This document shows positions 21,767 through 31,584 of a DNA stretch of 32,664 nt, in pieces. The notes beneath the pieces are model-generated. The model had not been told where the DNA came from, searched no databases, and worked only from the letters and a program-made list of their open reading frames with translations. The number at the start of each line of letters is the position of its first letter. Position 1 is the stretch's first letter. Source of the DNA: Gammaproteobacteria bacterium (GTDB lineage: Bacteria; Gemmatimonadota; Gemmatimonadetes; Longimicrobiales; Gaopeijiaceae); the NCBI GenBank assembly GCA_009840525.1, contig VXNP01000048.1:1-32664 (forward strand), read 5' to 3'. Both the position numbers and the translations under genes were made by a program.

Positions 21767-23674
21767 GTGAGAACGACTCTCCGAATCCTCGCCGGCGCCC
21801 TGTTGATGGCTGGTTGCGGCGACGAGACGAGCGCCCCCGACCCGACAAGTCCGCCGACCCCCGATCCGCCACGGCCGGCGACCATCACGGTGAGTCCATC
21901 CACGGCAAGCCTGGACGCCATTGGGGCCAGCGTTCCGTTGAACGCCGCTGTGACTGATCAGAACGGGAATGCGATGGGGCAGGCGCCGGTAACGTGGTCC
22001 AGCAGTGCGCCCAATGTTGCCGCCGTGAGCAGCACGGGGCTCGTCACCGCGGTCGCGAACGGAAGTGCGACGATAACTGCCACGAGCGGGAGCGCACAGG
22101 GTCTGGCGGAGGTCGTCGTAGCACAGGATGCGGCAGCAATCTCGATCGACAGGTTTGCCTATGATGACTATCCGAGTGACCTCGTCGAGTTGGCCGAAGA
22201 TACTGTTGAACTATGGAATATATTGACGCTTGGCGCTACGGTTCACGACAAAGAGGGTCATGAGATGATCCAGCCCATCGAATGGCGGCTGCTGGATTCG
22301 ATCGCGTTTCCCAATGCCGCGGGCCTCACCACCAACGTCGAAGCATGGGCGCCGCGTGGTTATGAGGGCTCTCGTGTGTACCTGAATACCGGGAACAACA
22401 GGCCGGACGATCCGATTTGGGCGCGACTGGTGGCGACGACGGTTCGTGCTTCCGACTCGGTAACGCTTGCCGACACGGTGGTGGTTCTCGTCCTCGCCGA
22501 TCTGGGCTTTATCGAGAGCAGGCGCCGGAGTCTGGATCTTCCCGTCCATGTCGATGTCGGCGGCACGGTGCAGATCGATCTGCGCGGATGGTACGAGAGT
22601 CCTCGCGGGTTGCCGGTAACCTATGAGGTAGCCGTGACTTCGAGCCCGGGCCAGCCACCCGGCCCGGAAGACGTCGCAGAGATCGAGGTGCGCGAGGCCG
22701 GGTTGTTGACCGTCACCGGGCTGGCAGACGGGGTTGCGGGTCTTGTGTTCGCTGTTCGAACCGAGCTTGAGTACGTGGGCAGTTTCTGGCCCGGCGCCCT
22801 GTATGTCGGGGACATCCGGTGTCCCGCTACAGGTGTGCCGCGCGCGCCGCGCGATGCACCGTTCCGCGTCGAGCTCGACTATGCCGATGAACTCTCTCCT
22901 TGCGTGCGGTCCGTCATTGACGGAGCAGTTGGATGGTGGGAACGCGCTTTGGCGGACAACAATCTCTCCGATTCCGAGTCCTGCGGGGTTGCAGCCGGCA
23001 CGCTGGCGGTGAGCGTCGAGACCCGTTTCCAGGAACTGGGTGGGCACTTGGCCGGTGCAACCCCACTTTGTTCGGACGAGATCACCCGTGAAGGATGGAT
23101 GGAACTCTCGGAACAGATGTTCCTGGGGCAGAAGAGGGATCCGAGGTTCCACTCACCGAACATCGGGCTCATGTACGAAGTTGTTCGGCACGAAATCGGC
23201 CACATACTGGGGATGGGCGCCGGTAGTGCGGCATGGGACGGGCTCGTCCAGGATCTCGCCTTCCAGGGACGCAACGCCGTAGCGGCCTTCCTGGACCTTG
23301 GCGGACAAGGGGCGGAGATCCCTCTGGAGGACGACGGTCAACGCTCCCATTGGTCCGAGGCCGAGATGGGTGGCGAACTGATGTCGCCGCGTATCGGAGT
23401 CTCGGAGCGCCCGCCCTTGTCGGCCATCACCCTCGGAGCCCTGGCTGATCTCGGGTGGGTGGTCGACATGTCGGTTGCCGAGGACTACACGGTCGGCGCA
23501 GCCCATGCCAGCGTCTATGCCGACGGGGAGGACTCGGACGACAACTGCCTCATCGACATCCACGGTTCGACCCCGACGCCCGCTGCCGGCCCCGCGCGGC
23601 TTTGGGAGCTTCCCTACCCCCCGTCGCAAGGGTGCGCGCCGAGGCCAGTCAGCTGGCGTTCATGGAGGCGCTGA
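21767..23674 (+). CDS. M8-type (leishmanolysin-like) metallopeptidase lipoprotein with Ig-like domain
   Basis: 635 aa from GTG at 21767, with GGAG upstream. The signal ends in LLMAGC (lipobox Cys17). A proline-rich linker is followed by a BIG2 Ig-like domain at about residues 40-118 (TITVSPSTASLDAIGASVPL, then VTWSSSAPNVAAVSSTGLVT). The peptidase part, from about 360, has HEIGHILGMG with H475, E476 and H479. The third zinc ligand is probably H528 in SHWSEAEMGGELMSP, with Met-turn M539, and LSAITLGALADLGWVVD follows, as in leishmanolysin relatives. It is homologous to the transposon peptidase at 5620-6738. The last 30 residues look unlike a domain and might be affected by a frameshift. It is convergent with the outer-membrane-like gene, with a 14-bp gap. 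Confidence 0.88.
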   Translation: MRTTLRILAGALLMAGCGDETSAPDPTSPPTPDPPRPATITVSPSTASLDAIGASVPLNAAVTDQNGNAMGQAPVTWSSSAPNVAAVSSTGLVTAVANGSATITATSGSAQGLAEVVVAQDAAAISIDRFAYDDYPSDLVELAEDTVELWNILTLGATVHDKEGHEMIQPIEWRLLDSIAFPNAAGLTTNVEAWAPRGYEGSRVYLNTGNNRPDDPIWARLVATTVRASDSVTLADTVVVLVLADLGFIESRRRSLDLPVHVDVGGTVQIDLRGWYESPRGLPVTYEVAVTSSPGQPPGPEDVAEIEVREAGLLTVTGLADGVAGLVFAVRTELEYVGSFWPGALYVGDIRCPATGVPRAPRDAPFRVELDYADELSPCVRSVIDGAVGWWERALADNNLSDSESCGVAAGTLAVSVETRFQELGGHLAGATPLCSDEITREGWMELSEQMFLGQKRDPRFHSPNIGLMYEVVRHEIGHILGMGAGSAAWDGLVQDLAFQGRNAVAAFLDLGGQGAEIPLEDDGQRSHWSEAEMGGELMSPRIGVSERPPLSAITLGALADLGWVVDMSVAEDYTVGAAHASVYADGEDSDDNCLIDIHGSTPTPAAGPARLWELPYPPSQGCAPRPVSWRSWRR

Positions 23675-23688
23675 CAGGAGCCGACGGA

Positions 23689-25104
23689 TCACCAGGCGGC
23701 CGACAGCCGCAGATGGGCGCCCTCGAACCGATCCCGCCCGAAGTGGTCAAGGTCCCAGCGGAGCCCGGCCGTCAACTCGAAGCCGGACCGGAACCGGTGG
23801 CCCGCTTCCGTGATCAGTCCCTGATTCTGCGCGGTGAGCCAGGGCGCCCGGGAGCCCGCATCGCGGTCCAGAAGGACATAGGCCAGGCGGCTCGTCCATC
23901 CCGCTTCCGGATACCGGACGAGGGCCGCCCGCGCGAAGACCCCGCGATCACGGTGCTCGCGGCGAGCGCCCCCTCCCGGCGTGCGCCATTCGGGTCGCCG
24001 CACCCGCGCCAGCTCCGTTTCGACCGCCCATAGCGGGTTCAGGCGGGTCCGCGCGCGGGCGCCCACGGTCACCGTCTGCTCGCGCAGAGTGAAGCCGAGC
24101 CCGCTCGCGAACACCCGCCGCTCGGTGTCCGCCCTCGCCCAGGTACCGTACAGCGCCAGCGTCACGCGCTCGAGCGGTGTCACCTGGAAGAGTGCTCCCA
24201 GGAAGGCGACCTGTTCGAGCTGGGTGAAGGGAGCCGAACCGGTTGCCGGAAAGGTCACCTGCACCTCGCTTCTTCGGCTCGACCCCGCGTGCAGCTCCGC
24301 CAGCCAGCGTGACGCCGCGGCCCTCAGGGTCGTGCGAGCGGCGAGGGGAGCCCCCGCGTAGTCGTAGTGGGCGTGCACGTCGTCCGCCCTCACACCCAGG
24401 CCCTGGAAGATCGCTTCGTTGAAGGCGTCGAGCGCTGCGAGGCGCACCTCCAGCGTCCAGCTCCGGTCTTCCCTGTCTCTCCAGGAACGTGTCAGCGCGA
24501 GCTCCACGTCTGCGGACGGCTTGAAGAAGTGGACGCCGAGCCCCACCTGCACGGTCCACGGCGTTCCGAGCACGTCGCGCCAGCGCACGCCGACCCACGG
24601 GTAGTCGCGCCATGCCGAGAGCGATCGCTCCCGGCGGTAGCGTGCCATCAGGTCCACGGCGCCGGAAATATGGGTCTCCTGGCGCCAGTCCACGACGTTG
24701 AGGATGTGCGGATTGTTGAGCGAGCCCCCGGCAACCCGAAAGCCGTTGGGCAGCTCGGCCCAGCGCGCGTCCTCACCGGGATCGAAGAGGCCCATGCGGA
24801 CATCCAGCTCGTACTCGTGGTCCATTTCAGGATTGAACCGCTGGAAGATGCCCTCCTCCGCCAGACGGCCGTAGTAGGCGCCATCGCGGTCGAGCAGGGA
24901 CAGCCACACCTGATCCGCCCACGCCGCGAGAGTCGCGATAGCCGCCAAGTCGGTCTCGCCCGCAGGGGCAGTCGCGGGTTGCTCCTCACTCGACTGGGCG
25001 TGGAGCGGCGGCACGGCGAGGAGGGAACCTCCGACTAGTACGGCGGTCAGACCCACAGCCTCCACGAAGGCGACCGTGCGCTTGATGGGAGGTTCGCCGC
25101 TCAC
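23689..25104 (-). CDS. Probable outer-membrane beta-barrel protein, unknown function
   Basis: 471 aa starting at GTG 25104; no in-frame ATG is available nearby. A signal peptide ends near PPLHAQS (residue 38). The mature protein alternates polar and hydrophobic residues in long strands (TWTVQVGLGVHF, VTLALYGTWARAD, FELTAGLRWDLDHF) and ends in AHLRLSAAW, a terminal aromatic residue typical of outer-membrane barrels. No named family is recognised. The N-terminal 160 residues (DRDGAYYGRLAEEGIFQRF) may be a separate periplasmic part. It reads the same way as the amidohydrolase gene 100 bp upstream and may share its transcript. Confidence 0.7.
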   Translation of the reverse strand: MSGEPPIKRTVAFVEAVGLTAVLVGGSLLAVPPLHAQSSEEQPATAPAGETDLAAIATLAAWADQVWLSLLDRDGAYYGRLAEEGIFQRFNPEMDHEYELDVRMGLFDPGEDARWAELPNGFRVAGGSLNNPHILNVVDWRQETHISGAVDLMARYRRERSLSAWRDYPWVGVRWRDVLGTPWTVQVGLGVHFFKPSADVELALTRSWRDREDRSWTLEVRLAALDAFNEAIFQGLGVRADDVHAHYDYAGAPLAARTTLRAAASRWLAELHAGSSRRSEVQVTFPATGSAPFTQLEQVAFLGALFQVTPLERVTLALYGTWARADTERRVFASGLGFTLREQTVTVGARARTRLNPLWAVETELARVRRPEWRTPGGGARREHRDRGVFARAALVRYPEAGWTSRLAYVLLDRDAGSRAPWLTAQNQGLITEAGHRFRSGFELTAGLRWDLDHFGRDRFEGAHLRLSAAW

Positions 25105-25203
25105 TGACCAATCGGGAAAATAACCCCGCCCGAGGCCTCTCGGCGTGTCGGACGGGGAGCAAGTATACCGAATGATCGTACACCGTGGACGGCAACCATC
25201 AAC

Positions 25204-26904
25204 CTACCCCGCGCGCTTGAGCAGCCTCCCCGGCAGCGCATCGGTCATCTCACCGTCGTCGATAACCAGCGTACCGTTCACGAACAGGTAGTCCACCCCC
25301 TCCGCGTAGCGCATTGCGTTCGAGCCGAATTCGGCCATGTCGCGGAGTTCGGCCGGGTCGAAGACCACCAGGTCGGCGGCCATCCCCGGCGCCACGATGC
25401 CGCGGTCGTAGAGGCCGAGCCTGCGGGCGGCCAGCGAAGTCATGCGGCGCACCGCTTCCTCAAGGGTGATCACCCCGTCCTCGCGCACGTACTTGGCGAT
25501 CACGCGCGGGAAGGCCCCGAAGGCGCGCGGATGCGAGCTGGCGGTAGATGCGGGATTCACCGGCGAGGCGTCCGTGTCGATCATCACGAACGGCGCCCGG
25601 AACGCGGCCCACTTCTGCTCCTCGTTCATGCTGAGCGGGTTCACGCTCACGCCCCCGGCCTGCACCAGGTCGAAGAAGGCGTTCCAGGGATCCGTCCCCA
25701 GCACCTCCGCAGCCTCGGCCACGGACCGGTTGATGACGCCGGGATCGACTTCGTCCGACGCGGCCACGATGAGGACGTTGTTCCAGTCCATCCCCACGTG
25801 CCGATACCAGTTCTCCCACTCGGAGTCGGTCTCGACCTCGTTCCTCAGTTGCGCGCGCAGCTCGGGGTCGGAGAGCGTCTCGAGGAAGGCCTGGGTGCCA
25901 CGGGCGTAGTGCCGGGGATGCAGGAATGACCCCAGCCCGATCCCGTTTCTGACGTAGGGATAGATGTCGGCCGTGACGTCCATCCCCGCGGTGCGCACGG
26001 AGTCGATGAGGGCGAGCGCCTCATCCATAAGCGGCCAGTTGCGCTGGCCCGCCGCCTTCAGGTGGTAGATGTGCACGGGCACGCCCGCGCCCTCGCCGAT
26101 GGTGATGGCTTCGCGGATGGCCTCGAGCACCGCGTGGCTCTCGTTGCGCATGTGCGTGAAGTAGACGCCGCCGTATTCGCCCGCGACCGAGGTCAGGGCG
26201 ATGAGCTCTTCGGTGCTCGCATAGACGGCGGGCGGATAGATGAGAGAAGTGGACACCCCGACGGCCCCGTCCTCCATCCCCTCGCGCACCAGCTCCCGCA
26301 TTTCCTCGAGCTGCTCGGGCGTCGGCGCGACATCCTCCACGCCCAGGACCACGCGCCGGACCTGGGTGAGACCGACGTCGTGCACCACGTTGATGGGGAT
26401 GCCGTAGCTCTCCATGATCGCGAAGTACTCGGAGTACCTGCGCCAGCGCAGCGTGTCGCCGTCGATGACGGGCGGATTGCGCTGAGTTTCGGCGCTCTGG
26501 GGCGCGGCCGAGCCTCCCTCGCCGGACAGGTAGGTGGTGATGCCCTGGCGGAGCTTGCTCTCGGCGCTCGGGGGATCGGTGATGAGCACTAGGCTGCCCT
26601 GGCCCATCATGTCGACGAAGCCGGGGGTGACGACGCGATCGCGCGCGTCGATGGTCCGTGCGGCGGCGCGGCCCGAGAGGCGGCCCACGGCGGCGATGCG
26701 GTCCCCGCGCACGCCCACGTCCGCCCGGAACCAGGAGTTGCCGGCGCCGTCCACCACGCGTGCGTTGGTGATCAGGACATCGAAAGAAGCGTCGGCGGAG
26801 GAGGACCCGTCCCCGGCTTGCATGCAGGCGCCCGCCGCGATGCTCAGAACCGCGACAAGGGAGGCCCGGCAACGGGATGAGATGCGTTGGCGGCGTTCTT
26901 CCAT
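25204..26904 (-). CDS. D-aminoacylase-like amidohydrolase, lipoprotein
   Basis: 566 aa. Amidohydrolase superfamily, closest in pattern to N-acyl-D-amino-acid deacylases, which release D-amino acids. It has lipobox Cys27 (IAAGAC), so it acts outside the inner membrane. The N-terminal strands (FDVLITNARVVDGAG, RDRVVTPGFVDMMGQGS) are typical. Further landmarks are YFTHMRNES, VPVHIYHLKAAG (metal-binding His region), MIDTDASPVNP (catalytic Asp region) and the C-terminal APGMAADLVVFDP. The usual HxH metal pair after PGF(V/I)D is absent (M99-M100-G101-Q102), as in some lipoprotein relatives. GGAGG lies upstream of the ATG. It is divergent from the sigma factor gene. Confidence 0.88.
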   Translation of the reverse strand: MEERRQRISSRCRASLVAVLSIAAGACMQAGDGSSSADASFDVLITNARVVDGAGNSWFRADVGVRGDRIAAVGRLSGRAAARTIDARDRVVTPGFVDMMGQGSLVLITDPPSAESKLRQGITTYLSGEGGSAAPQSAETQRNPPVIDGDTLRWRRYSEYFAIMESYGIPINVVHDVGLTQVRRVVLGVEDVAPTPEQLEEMRELVREGMEDGAVGVSTSLIYPPAVYASTEELIALTSVAGEYGGVYFTHMRNESHAVLEAIREAITIGEGAGVPVHIYHLKAAGQRNWPLMDEALALIDSVRTAGMDVTADIYPYVRNGIGLGSFLHPRHYARGTQAFLETLSDPELRAQLRNEVETDSEWENWYRHVGMDWNNVLIVAASDEVDPGVINRSVAEAAEVLGTDPWNAFFDLVQAGGVSVNPLSMNEEQKWAAFRAPFVMIDTDASPVNPASTASSHPRAFGAFPRVIAKYVREDGVITLEEAVRRMTSLAARRLGLYDRGIVAPGMAADLVVFDPAELRDMAEFGSNAMRYAEGVDYLFVNGTLVIDDGEMTDALPGRLLKRAG

Positions 26905-27061
26905 CGGATGCCTCCGGCTCGATTGCGTGACCCGGACATCGTAGAGAACGGGCGCGGAGCCAGCCAGACCGGCACGTTGTAGTAGACATCGCTGCGCCGT
27001 GCGCTACTTCTGCAGGAGTCGCCAGCGTGGCCGACCCAAAGTTGACACTATTCGACACCAG
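26905..27061. promoter_or_regulatory. Divergent intergenic control region
   Basis: 157 bp between the amidohydrolase start (leftward) and the sigma-factor start (rightward). It must contain both promoters. Sequences like TTGACA (27042) are present, but no pair of -35/-10 boxes with correct spacing before the ATG is clear. No gene is visible. Confidence 0.3.
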
Positions 27062-27646
27062 ATGTCAGTACCCAGCCCCAACCCGGATTCGGCGCACAAC
27101 GACGTCCTGACGTCGCTGATGGACGAGATCCGCGGGGGATCCGAGCCCGCCCTGGGCCGGTTGATGGACGTGTGCTGGCCCGAACTGGTGCGCTACGCGG
27201 CGAACCAACTGGGCGATCCCGATCTGGCGCGGGACATGGCCCAGGAGGCCTTCATCCAGGTCTGGGAACGGCGGCGCGGATGGCGTCCGCGGGGCTCCGC
27301 GCGGGTCTACCTCTACCGCATCGTCCGCCATCTCGTCATCGATGAGAAACGCCGGCGGGCGGTGCGGCGGCGCTGGCAGGACCGGCAGGGGCGCGACGAT
27401 GCGATGCGGGGCGGTCAGGCGGCGACCCCGGCCGACGTGCTCGACGCCAACCTGCTGGCAGACCGGTTCCGGGCCGCCGTGGCGGCGCTGCCGGACCGCC
27501 GGCGCGAAGTGTTCGAACTCGTCTTTCAGCGGGGCCTTTCCCACGCGGAAGCGGCCGCGGTGATGAACGTTTCGGCGCAGACGGTGGCGAACCAGATGTC
27601 GACCGCGCTCAGGACGGTTCGCCGGGCGGTGGCGGCCGATGGCTGA
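27062..27646 (+). CDS. ECF-type RNA polymerase sigma factor
   Basis: 194 aa from the ATG at 27062; a GTG at 26999 or an ATG at 27119 are alternatives, and no strong ribosome-binding site helps to choose. Region 2 is readable (ALGRLMDVCWPELVRYAANQ, then LARDMAQEAFIQVWERR and YLYRIVRHLVIDEKRR). Region 4 has ALPDRRREVFELVFQRGLS and the helix-turn-helix AEAAAVMNVSAQTVANQMST. The pattern is that of FecI-like sigma factors, controlled by a FecR protein from the next gene and a TonB receptor. It directs RNA polymerase to its target promoters when the receptor senses its ligand. The next gene starts about 100 bp after its stop. Confidence 0.93.
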   Translation: MSVPSPNPDSAHNDVLTSLMDEIRGGSEPALGRLMDVCWPELVRYAANQLGDPDLARDMAQEAFIQVWERRRGWRPRGSARVYLYRIVRHLVIDEKRRRAVRRRWQDRQGRDDAMRGGQAATPADVLDANLLADRFRAAVAALPDRRREVFELVFQRGLSHAEAAAVMNVSAQTVANQMSTALRTVRRAVAADG

Positions 27647-27748
27647 CCTGAGCCCGTGCTCCGTTCGGATAGTAGCTGGCGGCGCGCCGTGCGCTTGTCC
27701 GGTGTAGGACAACGGTTCCCGGCGGGAACCCCGGAAGGATCGAGAGAG

Positions 27749-28768
27749 ATGGACGAACTGCTGCTACAGTATCTGCGCGGCCGGACGACCGACGACGAAA
27801 ATCGGTCGGTCGAGGCGTGGCTCCGCGAGACCCCGGACGCCGAGGAGGAAGTGAACGACCTCCGCCTGCTGGTCGAAGTCGCGCGCGCGGCCGACCTGGA
27901 GGTGGAGCCCGGCGCCCCGCCCTCGACCGACATGGTGGTCCGCGAGGCGGAAGCCCGGAGAGCGGCCGCCATCCGGCGCGCGGACGACCGGGCACGCAAC
28001 CGACCCGCGCGCTCCCGTTTCGGCCTGTTTGCGGGCTGGGCCACCGCGGGCGTCTTCGCGGCGGCGGCCCTTGTCATCTGGAACGAGCGGGAGCCGGCCA
28101 CGAGCGGCGGGGGAGGGGGCAGCCTGGCGTCCCAGGAGTTCATCACGGCGCCCGGCGAGACCGCGATGGTCCGCCTGGGCGACGGCAGCGTGATCCGCCT
28201 GGGTCCCGGCAGCCGGGTCCGCAACGTCGACGGCTCCGCCCGGGCAGTCGTGCTCGAGGGCGAGGCGTTCTTCTCCATCGCCAGCAACCCGGCACAGCCG
28301 TTCCGGGTCACCACCGCGGCGGGCACCGCGCGCGTCCTCGGAACACGCTTTCATCTGACCGCCCAGCTCGACGAACTCCGCCTCGTCGTAGTCGAGGGAA
28401 CGGTCGCGCTCGGAACCGCGACCGAGGAAGTCCAGGTGGGCGCCGGGCAGGCGGCGAGCATCATCGAAGGCCGGCCCGGCCCCGTTACCGAGGCGCCCCC
28501 GATCGAGGAGGCGGCCGCTTGGCTGGAGGGCTTCATCATCTTCCAGGACACGCCGCTGGACCTGGCCATTCGGGAGGTCGAGCAACGGTACGGCGCAGAA
28601 GTTGCGGTCGAGGATGCCGTCCTGCTGGAGCGAACGCTGACCATGTGGTTCACGTCGAAATCCCTGGATGAGGTCATGACCGTGATCTGCAACGTGATCG
28701 ACGCCCAGTGCAGCATCGGCGACGGACGGGTTCGGATGCGGGTGCGCGACGCGGACGAGGGTCGATGA
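27749..28768 (+). CDS. FecR-type anti-sigma regulator with C-terminal STN-like domain
   Basis: 339 aa from the ATG at 27749 (GGAAGGATCGAGAG upstream). Residues 1-90 are the cytoplasmic anti-sigma part. There is one membrane segment at about 94-110 (FAGWATAGVFAAAALVIW). A FecR domain follows, at about 125-235 (FITAPGETAMVRLGDGSV, then VRNVDGSARAVVLEGEAFF and ARVLGTRFHLTAQ). The C-terminus, from about 250 (FQDTPLDLAIREVEQRYG), matches the DUF4974/STN-like fold that contacts receptor plugs. It should hold the preceding sigma factor inactive until the receptor signals. Its stop overlaps the receptor start (ATGA), so the three products are made together. Confidence 0.92.
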   Translation: MDELLLQYLRGRTTDDENRSVEAWLRETPDAEEEVNDLRLLVEVARAADLEVEPGAPPSTDMVVREAEARRAAAIRRADDRARNRPARSRFGLFAGWATAGVFAAAALVIWNEREPATSGGGGGSLASQEFITAPGETAMVRLGDGSVIRLGPGSRVRNVDGSARAVVLEGEAFFSIASNPAQPFRVTTAAGTARVLGTRFHLTAQLDELRLVVVEGTVALGTATEEVQVGAGQAASIIEGRPGPVTEAPPIEEAAAWLEGFIIFQDTPLDLAIREVEQRYGAEVAVEDAVLLERTLTMWFTSKSLDEVMTVICNVIDAQCSIGDGRVRMRVRDADEGR

Positions 28769-31584
28769 TTCCGGAACGGAAGCGCCTGCGGGCGTCCCCG
28801 ACTCCGACCGGATATCGGCTCATCGGCGCGCGGATCAGCGGGGCCTCCGCGACTTCGCAGGCGCGCGGGATGCGCCGGATCACCTCCCCACTGATCCCGG
28901 CCGCACTCGTCCTCATCCCCGCCATCCTCCCCTTCCCCTCCTCCCTGGCCGCCCAGGACACCGAGCTGACGGCGCTCAGGGGCCAGATCGGAGTCGACCC
29001 CGAGCCCGGCACCCTGCTCGCAGCCGCCGCCCGCCTCTCCATCGACCGGATGCCGCTGTCCGAAGCCCTGGTCCAGCTTGCCCAGACTTCCCGGATCCAG
29101 ATCGCCTTCAGCCCCAGCCTGCTCCCGCCGGACCGCGTCGTCGACTGCGCCTGCACAACACAGAACATTGCGCGCACTCTCGACCGGTTGCTCGACGGCA
29201 CGGAGCTGGGGTACGTGGAACTGGGCGCCCAGGTCATCATCGTGCCCCGGGCGGCAAGGGCGGCGTTGCCCCTGGATGCAACCCTCAGCGGCCGGGTGCG
29301 CTCGGAGGTCGAGGTCCCGGTGGCCAGCGCGACCGCCCGCCTCAGGCTGGCCGCGGATTCCACCGTCGAGAGCGTGACCGGCACCGACGCGCTCGGCTTC
29401 TTCGCATTTCGCGATCTCATGGCCGGCCGCTACCGCCTGACCATCGGGCGCATCGGCTACGCCCTCCATGACGAAGAGATCGAACTGGCGCCGGACACGG
29501 ACCTCGAGCTTGAGATCTCGCTCGCGGAGGAGGCGATCGAGCTGGATCCCGTGGTCGTGGAAGCGCGGCGCAGCCGCCAGCGGGCGCGCTTCGAGGAATC
29601 GGCGGGCATCACGGTTCAGGAGCTGAGCGGGGAGGAGCTCAGGAACCTGCCGGGGCTGGCGGAACCGGATCCGGTCCGGGCCGTGAGTATCCTCCCCGGC
29701 GTCACCCGGGTGTCCGACTTCACCGCCGTCCTGAACGTGCGGGGTGGTTCGGGCGATCAGAACCTCTTCCTGATGGACCGCGTGCCGCTGTTTCATCCCT
29801 ACCATCTGATGGGGATATTCTCGGTCTTCAACCCGGACATGGTCGAGCGCGCCGAGCTCCGGTCCGGGGGCTTTCCCGCGGAGTTCGGAGGACGGACATC
29901 GTCCGTGCTGCTCGTGGAGTCCGACGTGGGGGACGGCACGCTGGGCGTCGACGCCGGCCTCGGCCTGATCTCGTCGCGCGTGGCGGTGCGAGGCGGTCTC
30001 GCACCCGGGCTTCGCGACGGCCTCGGGCTCGCCGCGGCACGCTGGAAGGTCTCGGCACGCCGCAGCTACTGGGACCTGGTGACCAGGCTGACCGACTCCG
30101 CATTCCCATACACCCTCGCGGACCTCCAGGCCGTCTTCGAGGGCTGGACCAAGGGGGGCGACCGGGTGCGCATCAACGCGTATTCCGGCCGGGACCGGAT
30201 CGATCTTCGGGAACTCGAATTCCTGTTCACGAGCCTCGAGTCCGTCGCGGATGATCTCGCGGACAATCAGGACCCGGGCTGGAACGTCCGATGGCCCTGG
30301 GGCAACGACGCAGTCGGCGCATCGTGGACCCATCTCATGCCCGGGGGAGGGACGCTCGAGGTCCACGGCGCATATTCCCGCTTCGGCGCCCGGTTCAACT
30401 TCACCGAATATGAAGACACGCGGATCGATACGGAGATCGGCCAGTCTTCGGCCGGGGCCGATCTGGAACTCCGTCCCACGTCGCGCATGCGGTGGAAGTC
30501 GGGAGTCGCGGCCGCCCACCGGGAAAGCCGCAACGTGTCCGAGGGCGTTCCCCCGAACTTCCAGAACAGCGAGAGCAGCGGTTGGGAGTCCAGCGCGTAC
30601 ACACAGTTGACCTGGACCCCGAGCCGCCCGTGGCTGCTCGAGGCCGGGCTCAGGTGGGACGGCTGGCGACCGCGGGCGGGCCCGACTGAGGCGGTGCCGT
30701 CGCCGCGCGTCGCCGTCAAGCGCTTCGTGGGCGACGGCCGCTGGGCGGTGCGCGTGGCGGGAGGACGCCAGACGCAGTTCCTGCACTCGCTGCGCGACGA
30801 GCGGCTGCCGGTCGGCATGGACGCGTGGGTACTGTCGGGCGAACACGTGCCGGCCGTGATCTCCGACCAGGTCCAGGCGGGTGTGGAGGGCTTCTTCGGC
30901 AGCGACCGCGAGTGGTTCGCGTCCGCGGAGGGATACCTCCGCACCTTCGATGGCGTGATCGCCCAGAACTGGGCCGACGATCCGACGGATCCGGCGGACG
31001 ATCTGCTGGCGGGCGACGGCCGCTCCGTCGGGATCGACGCGCTGCTTCGCAAGGACGCGGGAAGGACGCGAGGGTGGGTGTCCGTATCGCTTCTGAAAGC
31101 CACGCGGACGTTCGTGGACACGGATGCGGGCGTGCTGCCCCCGCCGATCATCGAATTCCCGCCCATCTTCGACCGGCGCCTGGAAATCGACGTGGCCATC
31201 CAGCGCGATCTGCCCTGGGGCGTGGAGGCCGGCCTGCGCTGGAACCTGGGCACGGGCACGCCCTACACGGCCCAACTGGCGAGATTCCGCAAGTACGAGC
31301 AGCGGCTGACCGACCTGCGCTATGACTATGCGAGCGTCAGGACCGCGCTGCTCGGACCCAGAAACGGGGCCCGGCTCCCCGCATACCATCGCTTGGACGT
31401 CAGTTTCCGCAAGACGCTGCAAAGAGGCTGGGGCACCCTTTCGCCCTACGTCAGCGTGATCAACCTCTACAACCGCAACAACGTGCTGTGGCGCCAGCGC
31501 CACTACAACCGCGGGAACCTCTCGGCCATTGACAACCACATGCTCCCGATCCTGCCAACCCTCGGCGTGGAGGTGTCGTTCTGA
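28765..31584 (+). CDS. TonB-dependent outer-membrane receptor with STN signalling domain
   Basis: 939 aa from the ATG overlapping the FecR stop; an internal ATG (28870) directly precedes a good signal peptide (MRRITSPLIPAALVLIP to SLAAQ) and could be the true start. Residues about 92-160 are an STN domain (MPLSEALVQLAQTSRIQIAF), which interacts with the FecR protein. Residues about 172-250 are a carboxypeptidase-regulatory-like fold (ATLSGRVRSEVEVPVASA). A plug follows (LPGVTRVSDFTAVLNVRGGS, FPAEFGGRTSSVLLV), and then the beta-barrel, ending in VEVSF. Energised by TonB, it imports an unidentified ligand, perhaps a siderophore or glycan, and reports its presence. The ligand cannot be predicted. 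Confidence 0.94.
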   Translation: MIPERKRLRASPTPTGYRLIGARISGASATSQARGMRRITSPLIPAALVLIPAILPFPSSLAAQDTELTALRGQIGVDPEPGTLLAAAARLSIDRMPLSEALVQLAQTSRIQIAFSPSLLPPDRVVDCACTTQNIARTLDRLLDGTELGYVELGAQVIIVPRAARAALPLDATLSGRVRSEVEVPVASATARLRLAADSTVESVTGTDALGFFAFRDLMAGRYRLTIGRIGYALHDEEIELAPDTDLELEISLAEEAIELDPVVVEARRSRQRARFEESAGITVQELSGEELRNLPGLAEPDPVRAVSILPGVTRVSDFTAVLNVRGGSGDQNLFLMDRVPLFHPYHLMGIFSVFNPDMVERAELRSGGFPAEFGGRTSSVLLVESDVGDGTLGVDAGLGLISSRVAVRGGLAPGLRDGLGLAAARWKVSARRSYWDLVTRLTDSAFPYTLADLQAVFEGWTKGGDRVRINAYSGRDRIDLRELEFLFTSLESVADDLADNQDPGWNVRWPWGNDAVGASWTHLMPGGGTLEVHGAYSRFGARFNFTEYEDTRIDTEIGQSSAGADLELRPTSRMRWKSGVAAAHRESRNVSEGVPPNFQNSESSGWESSAYTQLTWTPSRPWLLEAGLRWDGWRPRAGPTEAVPSPRVAVKRFVGDGRWAVRVAGGRQTQFLHSLRDERLPVGMDAWVLSGEHVPAVISDQVQAGVEGFFGSDREWFASAEGYLRTFDGVIAQNWADDPTDPADDLLAGDGRSVGIDALLRKDAGRTRGWVSVSLLKATRTFVDTDAGVLPPPIIEFPPIFDRRLEIDVAIQRDLPWGVEAGLRWNLGTGTPYTAQLARFRKYEQRLTDLRYDYASVRTALLGPRNGARLPAYHRLDVSFRKTLQRGWGTLSPYVSVINLYNRNNVLWRQRHYNRGNLSAIDNHMLPILPTLGVEVSF

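Noticed and set aside
23570-23674. Frameshift at the end of the chromosomal M8 peptidase gene
   Set aside because: The last residues look unusual, but no alternative frame continues a recognisable domain before the convergent gene, so it was not called broken.
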